This document shows, in pieces, positions 61,896-64,000 of a stretch of 64,000 nt of DNA (positions are counted from its first letter, which is position 1; every line of letters starts with the position of its first letter). The position numbers and the translations under genes are program-made. The notes below the pieces were generated by a model that was given only the letters and a program-made list of their open reading frames with translations, searched no databases and was not told the DNA's origin. Source of the DNA: Yinghuangia sp051388915. GTDB taxonomy: Bacteria > Actinomycetota > Actinomycetes > Streptomycetales > Streptomycetaceae. Where the stretch lies: contig NZ_JBPKBH010000002.1 of the NCBI RefSeq assembly GCF_051388915.1, positions 372,001-436,000 of the forward strand. Reading direction: 5' to 3'.

Positions 61896-62930
61896 TCAGG
61901 GCGCCGCGTACCACCGGGCCGGACGCCCGCGCCGGGGCGGTTCACTGCGCAGTTCGCCCCGGGTGCGCAGCGCGTTGAGGTACGCGGTCGCGTCGACGAG
62001 CAGGGATTGCAGCGGGAAGCCGGACACCGAGTCCAGTGGCCGCCGGGTCATGCGGGACGCCACCTCCCACACCGTCGAGGCGCCGTCGCGTACCGCGTTT
62101 ATCGTCTGGGCGAGTTTGCGTTCGTGGTGCTCGCGCAGAGTGGCGAGGCGCGGCGCGAGGTCGGTGAAGCGGTGCTCGTGGGCGGGCAGCACCTCGTCGG
62201 GGTCCAGTTCTCCGAGGCGGTCGAGGGCCCCGAGGAAGTCGGTGAGCGGGTCGCCGTCGTAGCCCGAATCGTGCATGCCGACGGGGAAGCGCGGCAGGAC
62301 GTGGTCGCCGGAGAACAGCAGTTCGCGGTCCTCGTCCCAGAAGCAGAGGTGGCCGGGCGAGTGACCGGGCGTCCAGACGGCCCGCAGGTTCCAGCCGGGC
62401 ACGGGCGGGCGCTCGCCGTCCTCCAGGAGGAGGTCGGGCCTGGGCAGTTCGATGCGCTCGCCGGGGCGGGCCGATTGCGCGGCGTCCTCGGCGACGTGAT
62501 CGGGGGCGCCGGCGGCGAGCAGGATTTCCAGGTGCCGGTGCGCGGCGTCCGTCTCCCACACGCTCAGGACGGCGGCGTCCAGCGGGTGGAGGGACACCCA
62601 CGCGCCGGATTCCGCGCGAATGCGTCCGGCCAGGCCGTAGTGGTCGAAGTGCGCGTGGGTGACGACGACTCCGCGGATGTCGGCGATGGAGGTGCCGAGT
62701 TCGGCGAGGCCGCGGGCGAGTCCGGCGTAGCTGTCGTCGTTGTCCCAACCGCTGTCGATGACGTACGGCCCGCGCGGGGTCTCCATCACGTAGACCATCA
62801 CGTAGCGCGGGAGGCCCGGCAGCGGCACGGGCACGCTCCACAGCCCCGGCCGCACCTCCTCGACCGGCGGCAGCGCTCGTTCCGCCCGGGCCGTCCGCCC
62901 GGGCCCCTCCGGTCGTCGCGGTCCTGCCAC
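61896..62930 (-). CDS. MBL-fold metallo-hydrolase
   Basis: 344 residues from GTG 62930 with GGAGG five bases upstream. The metal motif HAHFDH (about 92-97), the next ligand His in TPGHSPGH, Asp in LLFSGDHVLP and a final His in VLPAHEH are present. A helical C-terminal domain (REHHERKLAQTINAV..., about 265-344) resembles the extra domain of glyoxalase-II-like or LACTB2-like members. It likely hydrolyses a thioester, lactone or similar substrate; unknown. Two 12-bp direct repeats sit 36-61 bp upstream. Confidence 0.9.
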   Translation of the reverse strand: MAGPRRPEGPGRTARAERALPPVEEVRPGLWSVPVPLPGLPRYVMVYVMETPRGPYVIDSGWDNDDSYAGLARGLAELGTSIADIRGVVVTHAHFDHYGLAGRIRAESGAWVSLHPLDAAVLSVWETDAAHRHLEILLAAGAPDHVAEDAAQSARPGERIELPRPDLLLEDGERPPVPGWNLRAVWTPGHSPGHLCFWDEDRELLFSGDHVLPRFPVGMHDSGYDGDPLTDFLGALDRLGELDPDEVLPAHEHRFTDLAPRLATLREHHERKLAQTINAVRDGASTVWEVASRMTRRPLDSVSGFPLQSLLVDATAYLNALRTRGELRSEPPRRGRPARWYAAP

Positions 62931-62965
62931 GGATGCCTCCCTTCGGCGTGGTCACGCCTGCCACC

Positions 62966-62991
62966 TGTATAGATCACTCTGTATAGATCAC
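62966..62991. promoter_or_regulatory. 12-bp direct repeat before MBL-fold gene
   Basis: TGTATAGATCAC occurs twice, separated by TC, giving a 14-bp period. On the minus strand it also contains TATACA, a fair -10. Candidate operator overlapping the promoter. The rest of 62931-63256 holds no gene; a TAACGAGCGTTCATTA stretch near 63177 precedes the SDR gene and may be a TetR-type site. Confidence 0.6.
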
Positions 62992-63256
62992 CGGGGCGGG
63001 GGTGCGGACAGGGGCCCCGCGTCGGCGCCGCCGGGGCGCCCGGCGGACACGGAGCACGCACGAGCTCGCCCGCCCCGCGCGGGCCCGCGGCCGACAAGTG
63101 GCCACCGACGCCCCGGATGCGGGAGCCCGGTCCCCTGCATTGCGGCTCTTGCCTTCCCCTCCCCCGCGCCCTAGCTTAACGAGCGTTCATTACGTCGCAG
63201 CGTGCCGCGCCCGTACGGCAGTTCGCGTGCGCGCCTGCCCGAAGCGGGAGTTCTGC

Positions 63257-64000
63257 ATGCGCATCGAAGGCATCTCCGCACTCGTGACCGGCGGCGCGTC
63301 CGGCCTGGGGCTGGGCACCGCCAAGCGCCTGGTGGCGGCCGGGGCGCACGTCGTGATCGTCGACCTCCCGCGGTCCGCGGGCGACAAGGCCGCGGCCGAA
63401 CTCGGGGACAGGGCACGATTCGTGGCCGCGGACGTCACCGAGCCCGAGCAGCTCCGGGCCGCGATCGACGCGGCGGGCGAGTCCGGGCCGCTGCGCGCGG
63501 TCGTGCACTGCGCCGGGATCGGCAGCGCGATCCGGGTCGTGGACCGGTCCGGCAATGCGGGTGAACTGGCGGCGTTCGAGCAGGTCGTACGGGTGAACCT
63601 GATCGGCTCGTACAACGTGCTGCGGCTGGGCGCGGCGGCCATGGCGGCGGCCGAACCGGTGGACGGCGAGCGGGGCGTGGTGGTGCTCACCGCGTCGGTC
63701 GCGGCGTTCGAGGGCCAGATCGGCCAGATCGCCTACAGCGCGTCCAAGGGCGGCGTCGTCGCGATGACCCTTTGCGCGGCGCGCGACCTCGCGGGCCGCG
63801 CCATCCGCGTGAACACCATCGCCCCGGGCCTGATGGACACCCCGCTGTTCGACCTGCTGCGCGACGACATCCGCGACTCGCTCGCCGCGAGCGTGCCCAA
63901 CCCGCGCCGCTTCGGCACGCCCGACGAGTACGGTCGGACCGCGCAGTTCGTCATCGAGAACGCCTACCTCAACGGCGAGACCCTGCGCCTGGACGGGGCC
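63257..64000 (+). CDS. SDR-family oxidoreductase, 3-hydroxyacyl-CoA dehydrogenase type 2-like (cut by window end)
   Basis: At least 248 residues from ATG 63257 after GGGAG; no stop before the end. TGGASGLGLGTA (cofactor), VIVDLPRS (acidic, NAD), catalytic YSASKGG, IAPGLMDTPLF. The pattern with LTASVAAFEGQIGQIAYSASKGG and GRFGTPDEY matches HSD17B10-like enzymes of fatty-acid or branched-chain oxidation, which usually end soon after LRLDGA, so only a few residues are missing. Confidence 0.93.
   Translation, partial: MRIEGISALVTGGASGLGLGTAKRLVAAGAHVVIVDLPRSAGDKAAAELGDRARFVAADVTEPEQLRAAIDAAGESGPLRAVVHCAGIGSAIRVVDRSGNAGELAAFEQVVRVNLIGSYNVLRLGAAAMAAAEPVDGERGVVVLTASVAAFEGQIGQIAYSASKGGVVAMTLCAARDLAGRAIRVNTIAPGLMDTPLFDLLRDDIRDSLAASVPNPRRFGTPDEYGRTAQFVIENAYLNGETLRLDGA

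Overview
The window is very GC-rich chromosomal DNA from a Streptomyces-like actinomycete. GTG and TTG starts are common, ribosome binding sites read GGAGG or AAGGA, and many products belong to actinobacterial families: a family 2B encapsulin, a SigB-type sigma factor, DUF5709, DUF1876, RNHCP, baeRF, a DmdR iron box and an actinobacterial c-di-AMP riboswitch. Streptomycetaceae or a close relative is an inference. Two runs of N (654-796 and 34768-34970) show a draft scaffold. I see no rRNA, no complete tRNA, no insertion sequence, no prophage and no CRISPR array.

Layout. 1-8.4 kb: regulators (tandem-domain IclR, TetR, MarR), an EF-G-binding (FBP) protein, a baeRF protein and two amidohydrolases. 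8.4-18.6 kb: a YdcF-like membrane protein, a secreted tyrosine phosphatase, DUF5709, a MarR/MFS divergent pair, a Tat-exported PhoX-like protein, an SDR and an alpha/beta hydrolase. 18.1-20.4 kb: a stress module in which a SigB-family sigma gene overlaps an RsbW-like anti-sigma gene, with SigB-type promoters pointing both ways. 20.4-29.2 kb: TetR, an Rsm22-type methyltransferase, a Ca2+/H+ antiporter, a second tyrosine phosphatase, a divergent cytochrome P450 and an amidohydrolase whose frame runs into a heptanucleotide repeat. 29.4-33.7 kb: an orphan ABC substrate-binding lipoprotein, DUF1876, and a family 2B encapsulin shell gene with no recognisable cargo gene beside it. 33.8-37 kb: two SDRs and an LLM-type oxidoreductase.

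37-40 kb: a nitric oxide synthase oxygenase with a long Pro/Ala-rich N-terminus, preceded in the same operon by a flavohaemoglobin. It ends beside a detached tRNA 3' end and a strong terminator. 40-43.1 kb: an iron-regulated siderophore-interacting reductase, RecQ, and a decayed copy of the recQ 3' end. 43.2-48.8 kb: a TetR/DUF4260 operon, a YidD fusion, a flavin disulfide reductase and an MFS transporter. 48.9-52.7 kb: a type III polyketide synthase, isoprenylcysteine-type methyltransferase and FAD monooxygenase in the same order as the srsABC phenolic-lipid genes, with a UbiA prenyltransferase gene divergent. 52.8-64 kb: an SDR, DUF3040, a LysM-NlpC/P60 wall hydrolase under a c-di-AMP riboswitch, membrane proteins, a phytoene-desaturase-like flavoprotein, tandem RNHCP proteins, an MBL-fold hydrolase and an SDR cut by the window end.

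The points most worth following are the orphan encapsulin, the NOS-flavohaemoglobin operon (its NOS tail resembles the disordered tails of encapsulin cargos), the sigma/anti-sigma promoter pair, and the tRNA fragment that may mark an old integration boundary.
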